This document shows positions 47,143 to 59,519 of a stretch of 64,000 bases of DNA, one piece after another. The notes beneath the pieces are model-generated. The model was not told where the DNA came from. It did no database searches and saw only the letters and a program-made list of their open reading frames with translations. Source of the stretch: Isoetes taiwanensis (lineage: Eukaryota; Streptophyta; Lycopodiopsida; Isoetales; Isoetaceae); assembly GCA_021234155.1 (NCBI GenBank), contig JAJEKV010000005.1, forward strand, positions 5,871,216 to 5,935,215. Direction: 5' to 3'. How positions within the stretch are numbered: the stretch's first letter is position 1; each line of letters begins with the position of its first letter. Made by a program: the position numbers and the translations under genes.

Positions 47143-47345
47143 TATGTTGTGAACTTTGAAGTATCTAAATTTGAAAAAAAAAAAACACACTTGTTGTCCT
47201 CAAGGGCATTTTAAATATTTTGTCATAACTTATTGATATTTTGTGAATATTGAAACTTTTGAAAATTCAAGAAACACACGTTATAGGTCTGAAGGGCATT
47301 CTAGAAATTTAAATGAAACATAAGGCCGTGTGAAGAATTAATATA
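47143..47345 (+). repeat. MULE 3' flank matching the window start
   Basis: Shares GTGAACTTTGAAGTAT, CACACGTTATAGGTC and GGGCATTCT...AAATTTAAATGAAACATA with 1-230, in the same order and orientation. Confidence 0.7.
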
Positions 47346-47429
47346 TAGGGTATTCTAACAATTTTTAACCAACCCCGTTAATCTGTACAAGGTTGGATAA
47401 AAACTCAAGGTTCCCAAAGAGAAAGAATA

Positions 47430-47493
47430 ACATAGATAGATAGATACATAGATAGATAGATAGATAGATAGATAGAGAGAGATAGATAGATAG
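47430..47493. repeat. (GATA)n microsatellite
   Basis: Imperfect run of ATAG/GATA units of about 60 bases, 250 bases upstream of the acetolactate synthase small-subunit gene. Confidence 0.9.
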
Positions 47494-47741
47494 TAGATCG
47501 GTGAGATTTTCAGGGTGTCCAAATTCTTCTGCTTGATGTTATGCAAATTTCTATGGCCGATGCCATAGATGGAGATGGATCTATGATCGAAGACAAATTT
47601 TTGGGGAATTTCGGATTTAAAAATATGAAATCCAAGGATAGGGCCACGTCATCTTTGGCAAGCTAGAATGCCTAACTAAAAGGGCTTTTTAGTTTTGGAG
47701 ACCAATTGAAGGTTTTGGGTTTTGCTGTGCTTCGTCAAAAG

Positions 47742-50700
47742 ATGGAAACGATGGTCATACCCACATGTTCCAGATCCGCTTCATTTCAAGGTTTTCATGC
47801 AGGTCTCCTTACCCGGGTATTCCCTGGGAAGGGATCTATCACCCGTGGAAAATGCTTACAGTCACGACTCCCTAAGCCATTTAAGATGGTAGCCAGATGT
47901 GCGGCTGCATCAGAAATCGTGGAGCAGGCCTCAGTGCCAGATAAAGCCCCTGCCAGAGTTCTTTCTTCGTATGGTTTCTTCGTTTTGTAATTTCAGGTTT
48001 CTTTTTAACGGGGGAAAGAAAAGTTTTTAATGTAGAAAAGAAATGCCTCAAACTTACCATATTGTAGTTTTGCATTAAATTTCCCGCTATAGTTAGTATA
48101 CAGGTATCATATGTAGGACTCTGCACGTGTGATTAGGCTTCAATAGCTTCTAGACTAGTAGCTTCATAAAGAGATTGAAGGAATTTGCATGCGCAAAAAA
48201 ATTCAAAATTTTGATATGCATAATCTAGACAACGACTTCACCATTTGCTCAGCGTCTCTTATATCTTAATACATTTATATCTGTTGTTCATATTTCCTTA
48301 CAAAGTAATATGAGAGAATACTGGGGGGACTTGATTTTATGCATTTTGTTTGTAAATATCTTTTAGATTTAATAGTTCTACAATCTCAGTTTTTGATTTT
48401 GTGCATTTGGTTTCGAATATCTTTTCAGAATTAATCGCTATACAATCTCAGTTTTTGTGGGAGATGAAAGCGGGATGATAAATCGGATTGCAGGGGTGTT
48501 TTCAAGGCGTGGCTATAACATAGAGTCACTTGCAGTAGGACTCAACAAGGACAAAGCTCTCTTTACAATTGTTGTTTCTGGTACTGATCGTGTGCTGCAG
48601 CAAGTAATGCAGCAGCTTTATAAGCTTGTTAATGTGAAGAAGGTGCATTATTTCTATTAGTTTTATCCTTTGTGAGTGAAATCCATTTCTAAATAGTAAC
48701 ATCAAAGTATCTCCATGGATATGTACTGTAGCTTTGTATGTCTCTACAGCAGTGCACTGTAGCTTCTTATGTCTCTACCAGTGCAGTATATTCTTGGTGT
48801 TTATCAAAGTCTATGAAAGTGTAAAAATTAAATATCTGTGAACTCGAAGTGTACCATCTGGGGTTCATCCCATTGAAGTCCTTAGGGATGTGTGGAACTT
48901 GGCAAATGTTCTTTGAGCAATATCAAAATCAGAGAGCGCTTTTGTGGTTGTGGTGCTACTTTGTTGCACGTCATCTTGATATCTGAACATGGCAGTCAGT
49001 ATTGTTTTGCCTTATTAGAATATTTCTCACATGCACTTTGCACAGGAGGGGTTCTACCTGGTCAGCGTATGCACTTCCGCATCAGGAGATGCACAGAATG
49101 ATTTGAAACGTTTAATGTGGATATTTTTTCAGGTGGATGATTTGTCAAAGGAGTTGAGGGTGGAGAGAGAGCTGATGCTCTTAAAGCTTGCTGTGAATCC
49201 AAATCAGCGGACTGAGGTATTTTATATATGCAGCTCTTATTACTTATAGATGAGCACTATTTTGACATCCTTATTTTGATTTCAAAGGTGCTAGGCCTGG
49301 TAGAAGTCTTCAGAGCACGAGTTGTGGATGTTGCAGAGTATTCTCTTACAATTGAGGTACTGTTTTCCGTCGCCACTAATTTGAAATGCCTGATGGTAAT
49401 AGTGGCCAACAGGTAACAGGTGATGCTGGGAAGCTAGCAGCTGTCATGAGGACCATGGGCAAATTTGGTATTAAAGAGCTCGCCAGAACTGGAAAGGTAA
49501 TAATTGAGACTTTTGGACATATGGTTGGCTGTCTGTTCCTCACTCACGCAAGGTTAAGATTTAAGGATATGTTGTCTACTAATGGTTTTTATTATTGCAA
49601 TTGTAGATAGCGTTGAAGAGAGAAAAACCTGGGCAGATTACAGGGGAAAAGGTTATGATTGAAGGAAATGGAAGCAGCCAGGATGTTCAATTGGAACATC
49701 AATTTCGTTCACAAGGAAATAAGGCTGAAAAGATGGTGAACGCTGGTACGAGGGAGGTCAGTTATGGCGTTATTGATTATTTGCTGCACCAGTTGTCCAG
49801 TGTATGTTGCTCTCTCAATGTTTTTGTTTATTTTTTGCATCCAGGGCGATGTCTATGCTGTGGAGGAAGACATTGATGGATTATGGGACCATCAAGTTCT
49901 AGATCCAGATTGGGGAGGGTTGGAGAATGAGGATGTAAAGTTTATACTTGTCTAGCTCATACAAAATTTAAGTAATTTGACCCAAAGTGGCATCTAGTTG
50001 ATTTCAGGCCATTTATGGTGACAAAAAAATGGCTGTCACGTGTAAAAACATCAGTAATCTAGAAGATGATTGCCTCACCCTATTATGTTAAAATCTTGAA
50101 GTAGAAAAGTCTAAACAGGAAAATCCTGCTTAAATAGGAAAAAGTTACATCCCTCCCATTTTTTGTCTTCTAATCTATATCTTGTGTTTGGGAACATGTT
50201 CTAGGACCCCACAGGTTATAAATCTCATACAGTTTGTATGTTGGTAAATGATGCACCTGGTGTCCTCAACAGAGTAACTGGCGTTTTTGCTAGGCGAGGA
50301 TATAATATTCAGGTATGTGCCAGCCAGAAACTCTGGTTGATTCTCTGTGTTTCTATACTTAGGAATGGTTATTTTGTAGAGCCTTGCAGTGGGCACATCC
50401 GAGAAACGGGGGTTGTCAAGGATCACTACAGTTGTTCCTGGAACGGATGAGTCAATTGCAAAACTGCTTTGCCAGATTTCAAAGCTTATAGATGTTCTCC
50501 AGGTTGTAGGCTTAAGTCATATAGGAGCTCAATGATATTAGCAATTGTCATGACAGTATTATCAATGCATATATGCCCAGGTCCAAGACATCACGCATTT
50601 TCCATTTGCAGAGAGGGAACTTATGCTTATCAAGATTATGGCAGCCCCTGATGTGCGTCGTGATGTCCTAGACATTGCCACCATCTTTCGTGCGAAGCCT

Positions 50701-51190
50701 GTGGATGTTTCCAACCGGACTATCACTCTTGAGGTATACAATGTCAATGCCTTCTATTCTTTCAGATATGTATATCTTTGTTTTTTATTCTTATTCATTA
50801 CTATATGCATTCCTTCAGAGTATTGGTCCTGGTTTTAGTATGTGTGCTCTTTACGTGTTTATGCGTGCTTTAGACATGAGCATCATTCGACAAGTTTTAA
50901 TAATAATTATGCATTTTATGCTGTGCAGCTTACTGGAGACATTGAGAAGATGGCTGCTCTTCAGCGCATGCTCCAGCCATATGGTGTTTTAGAGGTAACA
51001 TTCATAATCTGATATAGAAATTGTTCAGAATGCAACAGAATTGTCTAAGATATCTCCTATGCGCTTGAAATAAATGCTTTAATTTAAACCTGGACCCATA
51101 TTCCAGGTAGCAAGAACAGGTCGGTTAGCTGTCCTTCGTGATTCTGGTGTTAATACAAAGTATCTACAGATTCAGAATGTTCTTCAGTAA
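47742..51190 (+). CDS. AHASS: Acetolactate (acetohydroxyacid) synthase small regulatory subunit, plastid
   Basis: Twelve exons with phase-correct GT-AG junctions give 483 residues: 47742-47968, 48429-48642, 49133-49216, 49288-49356, 49413-49496, 49607-49756, 49845-49934, 50205-50312, 50380-50502, 50581-50733, 50929-50994, 51107-51190. Residues 1-~70 look like a transit peptide ([17 protein letters not shown]...). Two tandem copies of the regulatory unit follow: ACT domain 1 with [20 protein letters not shown] (about 77-150) and ACT domain 2 with [20 protein letters not shown] (about 313-385), each followed by a C-terminal domain ([22 protein letters not shown]). Two-repeat small subunits are the plant form. 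The protein binds the catalytic subunit, raises its activity and mediates feedback inhibition by branched-chain amino acids. The gene looks intact. Confidence 0.97.
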
Positions 51191-52657
51191 AGACTGGACT
51201 GCAACAATTCATGACTTCAGTGGTGCTTACAAATGATCAAAGATATGTTTTTGCAGTGATTTAGATCTTGTTCTTTGTGTCAAGTGCTTATGCTTAAAAC
51301 AAGTGGGATTTGTATTGCTGAAAGTAATGAAGAAAGATCACTGAAGCGGTCTTTCTGGAGATAATAGAATTGAAATAGCCCCTCTCCGCAAGGATGAAAT
51401 TGGTGCTCCGCATCCGGAGCATAAATAGTTGTAACATAAATAGATAGAGCAAATAAATGATTTGGAGTTGATTGACTCTCGTGTATGCTGGGCTGGTGGT
51501 CACAGATGTTGTTCTACATGGAAAACATAGTTTGCAGCCTTGAAGTGCAATCCGATGACTCTGGCGGCAACCTGGACTTATTGTAGGATCTATAGACCAA
51601 ATTATGGGATTTCAACAGCTTTTTAGGGCATTATCTTATGGGCCGTTCATATGACGAAGTTTTTTTCCAGCGCTGAAACAGCGCTGGGCTGGTCATATTC
51701 AGCTTAGAAAATTTTATTCAGCTGAGGCACTGCTTAACAAGCCCGGTGAATTCAGCACACCGGACAAAAAAATTTCCAGACAAGAGAGATCAGCAGCATG
51801 TGAACGGCTGCGGGGTTGCAGCAAGGCTTCAGCTCCCGCAGAAAAGCTTACCATGTGATCGCTACATTAAAGGGCGTTCCTTATAAGTTAAAAACAACTA
51901 ACTTTAAAGTCTACATTAATGTTAATGTTCATAAGATGCTCTTATTAGAGATTCTTGACCAGACTATCAATGTAATTCTGCTGCTGGTAATTGTGAAGAT
52001 CATACACGATAGGATAGTAGAAACCAGTTTGATCTTTTAGGCTCTTTGTAGTGGTTTATAAGCTTTTTGAGAAATATGTTGATACATGTGTTGTGCACCA
52101 TAAATGTACATTTTAGTACATCTAGGTTGGCAACAAGACTAGTTTTAAAGCTCTTTTTTTCTTTTAACAAAGCAGCTCAAGCAACTCAAATGGATGGAAT
52201 AACTTCTAGGTTGGCACGTCTATTTTTAAAGCTCCCTTTTACTTTAGGCTTCTTAAATTGTCACCTCATTCACTTTAATATGTTAGTCTTAATTGTGGAT
52301 TTTGGTAAGGGTCTCACACAGAACACAAAAATCGGGCGGTGTGTAGATGGCTCGTCCCAGAATGTCGATCGATGTTTCGGGTCGATGCCAATTTATAATT
52401 TGCAGTTGAAAAAATTTAAATAGAAGAAATCACCCTTCAAATCATCTGGGGCTTGGGTTTCATCTATTCCTATCTATTCCTTTTCTATCAGGAATGCTAG
52501 TTTGAACTTTGGAATCTTAAAATTGTGGTTGAGAAAATTTAAATAGAAGTAAGGGAAATTTTAAAAAATGCCTTTGTATTTTTGCATATTTATCAATATG
52601 CCCCTATATTTTTGTTACTAGTCAAAACTAGTAATGGATGCCTGGTGCTGCCGGGCA
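51191..52657. other. 3' region of the acetolactate synthase gene and non-coding sequence
   Basis: No further gene. At 51640-51812 GGGCCGTTCATATG and CATGTGAACGGCT are imperfect inverted ends around about 170 bases, a possible small MITE without a clear target duplication. Confidence 0.4.
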
Positions 52658-52797
52658 TAGATACAATTCCATGTATACAATGCCTAGCTGTATTTGGTAG
52701 GAAGTAAAGAAAGGAATCGAAGGAGCTAGATACAATTCCATGTATACAATGCCTAGCTGTATTTGGTAGGAAGTAAAGAAAGGAATCGAAGGAGCTA
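52658..52797. repeat. 69-bp tandem duplication
   Basis: TAGATACAATTCCATGTATA, CAATGCCTAGCTGTATTTGG and AAGGAATCGAAGGAGC occur twice in direct order, starting at 52658 and 52727, with no visible mismatch apart from the last bases. Confidence 0.92.
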
Positions 52798-54277
52798 CGT
52801 ACAAAGATGCTCCACATTAGGGTGGTAGATTGCACCCCTTCGCATAACTCTTTTTGCTCCTAATGCATGAGTTGGCCGCCACAATGTAGTTTGAATGCGT
52901 TGGAAGCCACAATGTAGTGGCTTCAAATTGCAGGCCAACACAATTGGAAAAAGAGGGATTTCTAGATTGGAGACTATTAAAATTGTAATGAGTAAAAATG
53001 AAGTTGCATAATTAGATGCCTTGCTTTCTCAAGCTTTACAGACATTGTATAATGTTGTGAATGTCATGTGATTGGAAGCATTACGTGATTGGAAGCATTT
53101 ATTTGGTGTTTTTGTTGATAAGAGGTGAGTTAGGGCAAGTTTATATTGTAATTATAATAACGACTATGCACAGATTATGCTTCATATTTCTGTGAGCCCT
53201 ACCCTATGAAAGTGTAAACTAATGAGTGTAGAGAAATAGTTTTATAGCACAACTATAGAAATGTATGGGCAATTGATAGGTGCTAGACATATAGTTCTAT
53301 GGTACAATTATAGAAATGCATGGGCAATTAATAAGTGCCTGGACATGTTATTGAAATGAATTGTCTATTGGGCCATGGTTAAAGTGGCATTAGTAGTTGA
53401 AGTTTTCATTCTATAATAAATGTGCCGGTTACAAAGAGCGTTCAATAAAATGTGTGAATGTCAAACTTGAGCTTTTTTATCCTTACCTACAAAAACAATA
53501 GTTCTTCAATTATTTTTAGGTCTTATAATTGCACGTGGTTAAATCTTGCATCAACTCACATTGATTCTTTGATAACGAAAATCTATAGAGAATACCAACA
53601 TACAAAAAGATGGGAAGATGCTTCTGGTTTACACTTATAAGAATTATGCGAACCTTCACAAATTTCTTGGGTGCCTAGCATTGCCAGACTTTATTTATAA
53701 GATAATGTGCTGGGAATGATGTATATGTACCAAAGTGCTCGTTAATTGCTTTTTTGTTCATATACTCACTTCGATATGTACAAAAAAAGAAATGCATGAG
53801 ATTTTTCCAGCAAATTATTTACTGATCAGATCACTCCTCCAAGTAGCTTGAAAGCAAGTTCCATTTCAGAAATTACAAGTCATGCAAAGATAAGTGCGAA
53901 GATAAGTGCTCACCTTCCAATTTTTGTAAGCAATACCATTCGTTTGTGAGATCATATGCTAACTTAAGCATGGGTTTCATCTATGATATTGTTGCATCTA
54001 CCTGATAATCCCCTGAAGCCTCCATGACAACCAAAAGACACGCCTATCAGCTGAGAAGTATAACATGAACTCATATAGCCAGCAAAATATTCACGTATTG
54101 ATAGAAGATAGATCTGACTCCATATTGATCTCAAAATGTGGCAATGCCTTTCAAATATTCATCATCAGATGTCCAAAATCTCCATTTTGAATGCAAATGA
54201 TAGATGATACCTTTATTATCCAGTAACTTGCCCAAGGGATTAAGCCATGTTCATTTTTATAAATAATGAATGCTTGA
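52798..54277. other. Non-coding region with a ~54-bp duplication
   Basis: No gene. Around 53236-53345 two diverged copies share ATAGAAATG-ATGGGCAATT and ATAGTT-TAT. Elsewhere AT-rich unique sequence. Confidence 0.4.
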
Positions 54278-55015
54278 TTAAGTATCATTGTAAGTTAAGC
54301 ATCTGTCAATTTGATGCCTCTGAGAGTAATTCTTAATGATGTATGACCTAGATGCTTCATAGTTTTCTGTACAGAAAGAACTTGCCCGGATGAAATGGTT
54401 GAAATCATTTTCAGAAATCTTTGAAGTTGGAGAAAATGAAGTTATTTCACTAAGGTCCACAAAATTGTGAAATTCCGTTAGCCAGGCATTTACAATAAAA
54501 CTTGCATCTGTGTTGCTAGCCAAACAACATCCTTTGCAAATTGCTGAAAAGCTGCAATAGAGCAAGATTGAATCCCAAAAATAATGCGTCAACAATAGAG
54601 ATATTTTCAGCTTGAAATGGTGTAACTAACACTACTTCATCACCACCTCCATGGTAAGCCCTTATAGTACCAATTGCATTTTTCCTACTCATGTGGTACA
54701 ACATGCCAAGTACATTGCAAATTTTCAGTTGCATAAAATGGAATACTTAATGTGATGCACCATATTCTCTGCTGGCAGCTCAAAATTCAAGGTAGGTTGC
54801 TTGTAAAATGCAAAACTTACCAATTCACTGGGCAATGGAACAAATGTGCAATGCCTAAAGACTGGCCTGCATACATAAGATGCCGATATTACCATTAAAT
54901 GATCAATTATATGCTTATCTAGGTTTACATGAAAAGTCATACTTAGTGGGGCAATGAAGTCATATTTATAAACAACCATATCACTGAGAATGAGAGCATC
55001 TAAACTTAATATCAT
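54278..55015 (-). CDS. Unrecognised minus-strand coding blocks (candidate)
   Basis: Three adjoining frames in different phases (55015-54725, 54734-54516, 54595-54278) have protein-like composition, for example FRHCTFVPLPSELVSFAFY, RKNAIGTIRAYHGGGDEVVL and FSAICKGCCLASNTDASFIV. They overlap slightly, as expected for one reading frame broken by shifts. I recognise no domain; it may be an old gene fragment or transposon debris. Confidence 0.25.
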
Positions 55016-55589
55016 TACATTGCTTCCATGAGATTGAAAAACATGGAATATACATGAGCAATAAAGTATGTGAAATACGTAATTTGCGAGTGTAAATTAT
55101 TTCATGTAAAGGTCAAACCATGTATCTAACCATGTATCAGGCAACTGGATTAACCAATCTGCCTAATTTTTATTACAAAATGATCCTTCACTTCTGCCAT
55201 GCCAGCAAAAAACAATTAGGGAAGAAAAAAAAAACATGATGGCTTTGGTTCCTATCTACATGCGAAAGGGACCTTGGTTTTGTACTTTAATTGTCCACTC
55301 TAATCCTTATATGTCATGGACTTGAAACTCACCTCAATGGATATGGTATTGTTGGTAACTTAACCACCTCTGTTACACCATTAGATCAAAATTGCACCAT
55401 TGATGCATGCCCTACATGGGACCTCCCTCAAACTCAAATTGACCTGTTTTCTATTGAAATATCTTCTCAATTTCTGTTGTGGGATGATCCTGCTTAACCT
55501 TTGTAGGCTAACAACCATGCACCCCCTGCAACACTCCAACAAACACATCAGTCTATGAGTTTGGAATGTTAGGCAGCAGCATGCTATGT

Positions 55590-56810
55590 TTGCCACTTGA
55601 TTTTCTGCAGGGCAATTTCTGATCCAGAGCTTGTATCAGATTCAACACCACCTTCTTGGCATTCATAATGGACTAGTCCATCATCATCAACACTAGCGCT
55701 TCCATGACATATGAGTAAATGTATTTTTTCAGCTGAAATTCCACCAAGAACATTGGCTTCAAAATGGTCTAGCCAAGCATCAAACAATTCATTCGTAATC
55801 TATGCTTTCTTTTTCTAATTCAAGGTAGCGCCAAGCTCAGACTCAACCATGAAGTATCCAGCCCTCATTCTCTTCACTTTGAACATATAGCAACCTGTTA
55901 GAGAATGACCTGCACCATTTTACACGACATAAAACAGTTAGCCATTCCTAGTTTTTTTGGGTTGTCTCAGTTACATATCTCCTTGTCTAGCAAGGATCCT
56001 AGCACCCCTTCTACCACTAGTTTGCACGCCAGTCTCATCACAATTGTGGTAGCAAATAAGTTTCAATCCACTTGCAACTTCTTTAAAGCAGTGTAGAATA
56101 CTTCTAATTAGGGAAGGCTATGGCCTTAATCCCTTGGATCTCCACATATTGTGAAGACCTCAAAGATAGTTGGGGTTTCTGCTTCTTGAATCCTCTCCAC
56201 CAACATCTGTCAGGAAGCCCATTCTTGAAAAATGTTTGCCTATACACATCTCTCCTATTTTCTTCCACAATAATTCCAATGTCACCCCTCTATTCTCATC
56301 AGCACATTGATGGCAGAATTGAACTAATGCTCTTTCTTCCTCTTGAGTGAGACATTTGAGGATTGGTCCAAATTTTTCATTAGTTATGCCATTTACCCAA
56401 TTTCTAAGTGTAGTTTTGTAAATGTGAAAGTGTCCAGCAGCCTTTCTCATAGACATAAGACCATCAGTAATGGCATCCATGGCCTCTTCCATTTGCTCTA
56501 AAGTCCAAGCCCTCCTATCCATTGATCTCGCTCTTTTACTGTCAGGATTGCTAGAACTAGATGGGTTTATCAGAAATCTCTTTGATTTACCATTAGAACT
56601 AATTGCTTGCCTTGCAATGTCAGGAACAACAGCAGCAACAGGATGTGGGACATTTATAATTCGGCCTCTTAATTGCATGGGTGGGGAAAGAAGATCAAGC
56701 CAAAAAGGGATGCAGCAACAACTAAGATAACAATATAACAGACAAAGATAGTAGCTAAAGAATAAAATAGTATGAAAGAAGCAATGGAAGGCAAGAACAC
56801 TTTGTTGCAT
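55590..56810 (-). pseudogene. pogo/Tigger-like (Tc1-mariner) transposase remnant
   Basis: The minus strand begins with a psq-type helix-turn-helix: RRAWTLEQMEEAMDAITDGL, then MSMRKAAGHFHIYKTTLRNW, followed by LTQEEERALVQFCHQCADEN, the usual second DNA-binding part. Downstream, with frame breaks, CDETGVQTSGRRGAR (around 56030) resembles the NxDETG block with the first catalytic Asp, and FDAWLDHFEANVLGGISAEK with LLICHG (about 55780-55700) resembles the segment holding the second Asp, which is replaced. Stop codons and shifts show it is dead. Confidence 0.7.
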
Positions 56811-57529
56811 TTTCTCATCTGATTCTTGAGCCTTAAATACATCAAATTACCTGCAAATGCAAAACAGTATTATTTTCAAACAGATTCAGTATGAATTTCT
56901 AAGAGAAAAAAGATACCAGCAAATCGTGAGACTGTGACGTTACCCGAACCTATACAATCCCATCGTATAAATATGAGAAATTTCTCCTCCCATGGCAACT
57001 TCATCACCAGGAAAGGCCCTCTATTTGACTCGGGCCACTTATGATGGGCAAGTGCCTGGGTGAAGGACACAGTAGTGTCATTCGTCCCACGCCTTTTATG
57101 GGAATCCTATAAGTATACATACATGTTAGCACCTGGCAACAAAACAAATAAATAATATACCACCACGAAGGGTGATCCATCCATCATCGAGACAATATCA
57201 CATAATAATAACACATGTACAAAATGCACCAAGAATGTACTTTCTATCCCAAACTCAGACTCCAAGGGGATCAACTGACAGTCAGGGCCTTCAGATAAGA
57301 ACAAGTGAAATCATGACAATGGCGTTGGCTGGCATAGAACAATGACTAGGGTAGTCCACTCCATCTGCCCCTCTATGACGGACCTTGCCCCTTGGACTGG
57401 GCCGTCGCATCGGATAACGGATACATAACAAACACTATACAACCCTTAACTAGACAACACATGCTCATGCATATAATATAACTCAACAAAGTGCTTTTAT
57501 TCATTGCACATTTATTATTTACAATCTAT
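56811..57529. other. Non-coding region
   Basis: No gene seen. Short open frames lack family motifs. Confidence 0.35.
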
Positions 57530-57775
57530 TTCCACTCTGGGCAAGGCATAACAATTCTTGAGAGTTACATGATTTAGCAGCCTATAGTCAACACATAAAC
57601 ACAAACTTCCATCCTTCTTCTTTACCAATAAAACGGGAGCTCTAAATGGAGATGTGCTAGGCCTAATAAATCTTCAAGTTGCTTCTTGAGTTCTGCCATC
57701 TCTATGACATTAAACGATAAGGAGGCCGCGAAGGTGGTGCGGATTTTGGAAGCAACTCAATATCGTGTTTCTGCA
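57530..57775 (-). pseudogene. Ty3/gypsy reverse-transcriptase fragment
   Basis: On the minus strand, with several breaks, it reads HDIELLPKSAPPSRPPYRL, then a Lys/Leu-rich segment, then [13 protein letters not shown], matching the order of the gypsy entry segment (ELLPG...PP..PYR, then [14 protein letters not shown]). It ends in degenerate sequence and is immediately left of the plastid rRNA fragment. Confidence 0.6.
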
Positions 57776-57980
57776 TTGCGAGCCTAGCCTGGCCTCCTCT
57801 CGCATTATCATTATTGTGGCATGATGCTACTTTATTTATGTCGAATTCATGTGTGTGTCAGCCCTCCTTGCTCTACCTTCGCTTCGGGTTACCCAGCTCG
57901 CACCGGTTGGATGCCACTCCGAACGCATGTGGTTACCCCATCATGGACAACTCAGTTCGCTCCCTTCCGGGGGCGCATGG

Positions 57981-58194
57981 AGGCGGGATACTTAACGCGT
58001 TAGCTGCGGCACTGCACATGTCGATACACACAACGCCTAGTATCCATCGTTTACGGCTAGGACTACTGGGGTATTTAATCCCATTCGTTCCCCTAGCTTT
58101 CGTCTCTCAATATCAGTGTCGGCCCAGCAGAGTGCTTTTGTCGTTGTTGGTGTTCTTCCCGATCTCTACGCATTTCACCGCTCCACCGATAATT
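57981..58194 (-). rRNA. Decayed plastid 16S rRNA fragment in nuclear DNA (NUPT)
   Basis: The plus strand shows the complement of a plastid 16S gene: GGCGGGATACTTAACGCGTT, CCATCGTTTACGGCTAGGAC, TACTGGGGTATTTAATCCCA, CTAGCTTTCGTCTCTCAATA, GTGTCGGCCCAGCAGAGTGC and CTACGCATTTCACCGCTCCA in the expected order. Scattered changes and a small insertion (GTTGTTGG) mark it as a non-functional nuclear copy. Only about 214 bases of the ~1.49-kb gene are present and both ends stop abruptly. Confidence 0.88.
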
Positions 58195-58439
58195 GGATAT
58201 GAAAAGAATAATTAGGGAATCGAGGAGAAACAAATTAGAATAATCTCTAATGAAAAGATTTGATTCTTTCTAGGGGGGAGGGGGGAAGATTTCTTCAGAT
58301 TAAATATTTCTCCTCACGAAAGGGAAAAACCGTGGCAGTAATAAGAATGCTATCAAACTGTACAGGTATACATTATCATGAAATATATGCATATATGCAT
58401 GTGAAGTGTGTACCCGAGGACATAGGTGATCTCACATAT
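58195..58439. other. Spacer between the plastid rRNA fragment and the tandem array
   Basis: No gene seen. A G run (GGGGGGAGGGGGG) lies at 58273-58285. Confidence 0.4.
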
Positions 58440-59335
58440 CCATGACCTCCTGAAAGAAAGTTTTTGAAATTTTACAAACAACCAAAATAGAATGTTTTGG
58501 GATGTTTTAGATGCTCATGGGTTGGCCAATCAGTCTAATACCACGAATAGTAAATTAGTTAAAAAATAGAAAGTTTTATTGAACTTGCAAAAGCTCAAAA
58601 TAGGATGTTCTAGATAGTTCTAGAATGTTCTAGATGCTCATGGATAAGCACTCCAGTTTAAAAATAAATTTTTAAAAAATTGCAAGAACTCAAGATAGAA
58701 TATTCTAGATAGTTCTAGAATGTTTTAGGTGTTCGTGGATAAGCACCTCAGTAAAAGTATAGAAACTTTTTTTGAAATAATGCAAAAAGGCAAAGTAGAA
58801 TATTCGACATACTCAGATGCTCATGAGCAAACAACTCAGTCCAAAAATAGAAAGTTTTTGAAATTTTACAAACAATCAAAATAGAATGTTTTGGCATGTT
58901 CTAGATGCTTATGGGTAGGCACCTCAGTCGGAAAATAGAAAGTTTTGAAATATTGCATGCTCAGTCAAAATGTTAGAAACCGTAGGATCGATGCGTAACC
59001 CCAAATGTTAGAAATTGTGCTACTCCCCTGCCCCACTTTACACTACCCCAATGATGGCATAATAATGCTCATGGGTAGGCACCTCAATCTAATGCCAAGA
59101 ATAGTAAATTAGTCTAAAAATAGAAAGTTTTATTGAAGTTGCAAAAGCTCAAAATAGGATGTACTAGATAGTTCTAGAATGTTCTAGATGCTCATGGATA
59201 AGCACCCCAGTTTAAAAATAGAAAGCTTATCTAAAAATTTGCAAGAACACAAAATAGGATATTCTAGATTGTTCTAGAATGTTCTAGGTGCTCATGGATA
59301 AGCATCGTAGTCAAAAAATAGAACACCTCAGTCTA
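58440..59335. repeat. Degenerate tandem repeat array with heat-shock-element-like words
   Basis: Units of about 80-115 bp begin with AGAAAGTTTT and continue with CAAAATAG(G/A)AT, TTCTAGATGCTCATGGAT and AAGCACC/GGCACCTCAGT; starts lie near 58452, 58569, 58681, 58762, 58851, 58938, 59127 and 59221. Four units contain TTCTAGAATGTTCTAG (58618, about 58713, 59172, 59272), three alternating TTC/GAA blocks as in a heat shock element. A partial unit repeats the sentence TAATACCACGAATAGTAAAT / TAATGCCAAGAATAGTAAAT. Confidence 0.85.
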
Positions 59336-59519
59336 TAATAGATATATAGATAGATTGATAGATAGATAAAGCGGTATTATATAATTCTCAGGGTATACTT
59401 TTTGTGGCAAAGCGCCCCCATTCTATAGAGAGACCAACATTTTCAAGACAGCATGACTGCAATGTGCAATTCACCTATCTCTACCTGATTTTATAGTTTA
59501 CTTGATGATAACAGGGTAT

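Noticed and set aside
57814-57980. Left extension of the plastid rRNA fragment
   Set aside because: The expected plastid 16S continuation is not present; the GC-rich sequence here does not match what I recall of the gene.
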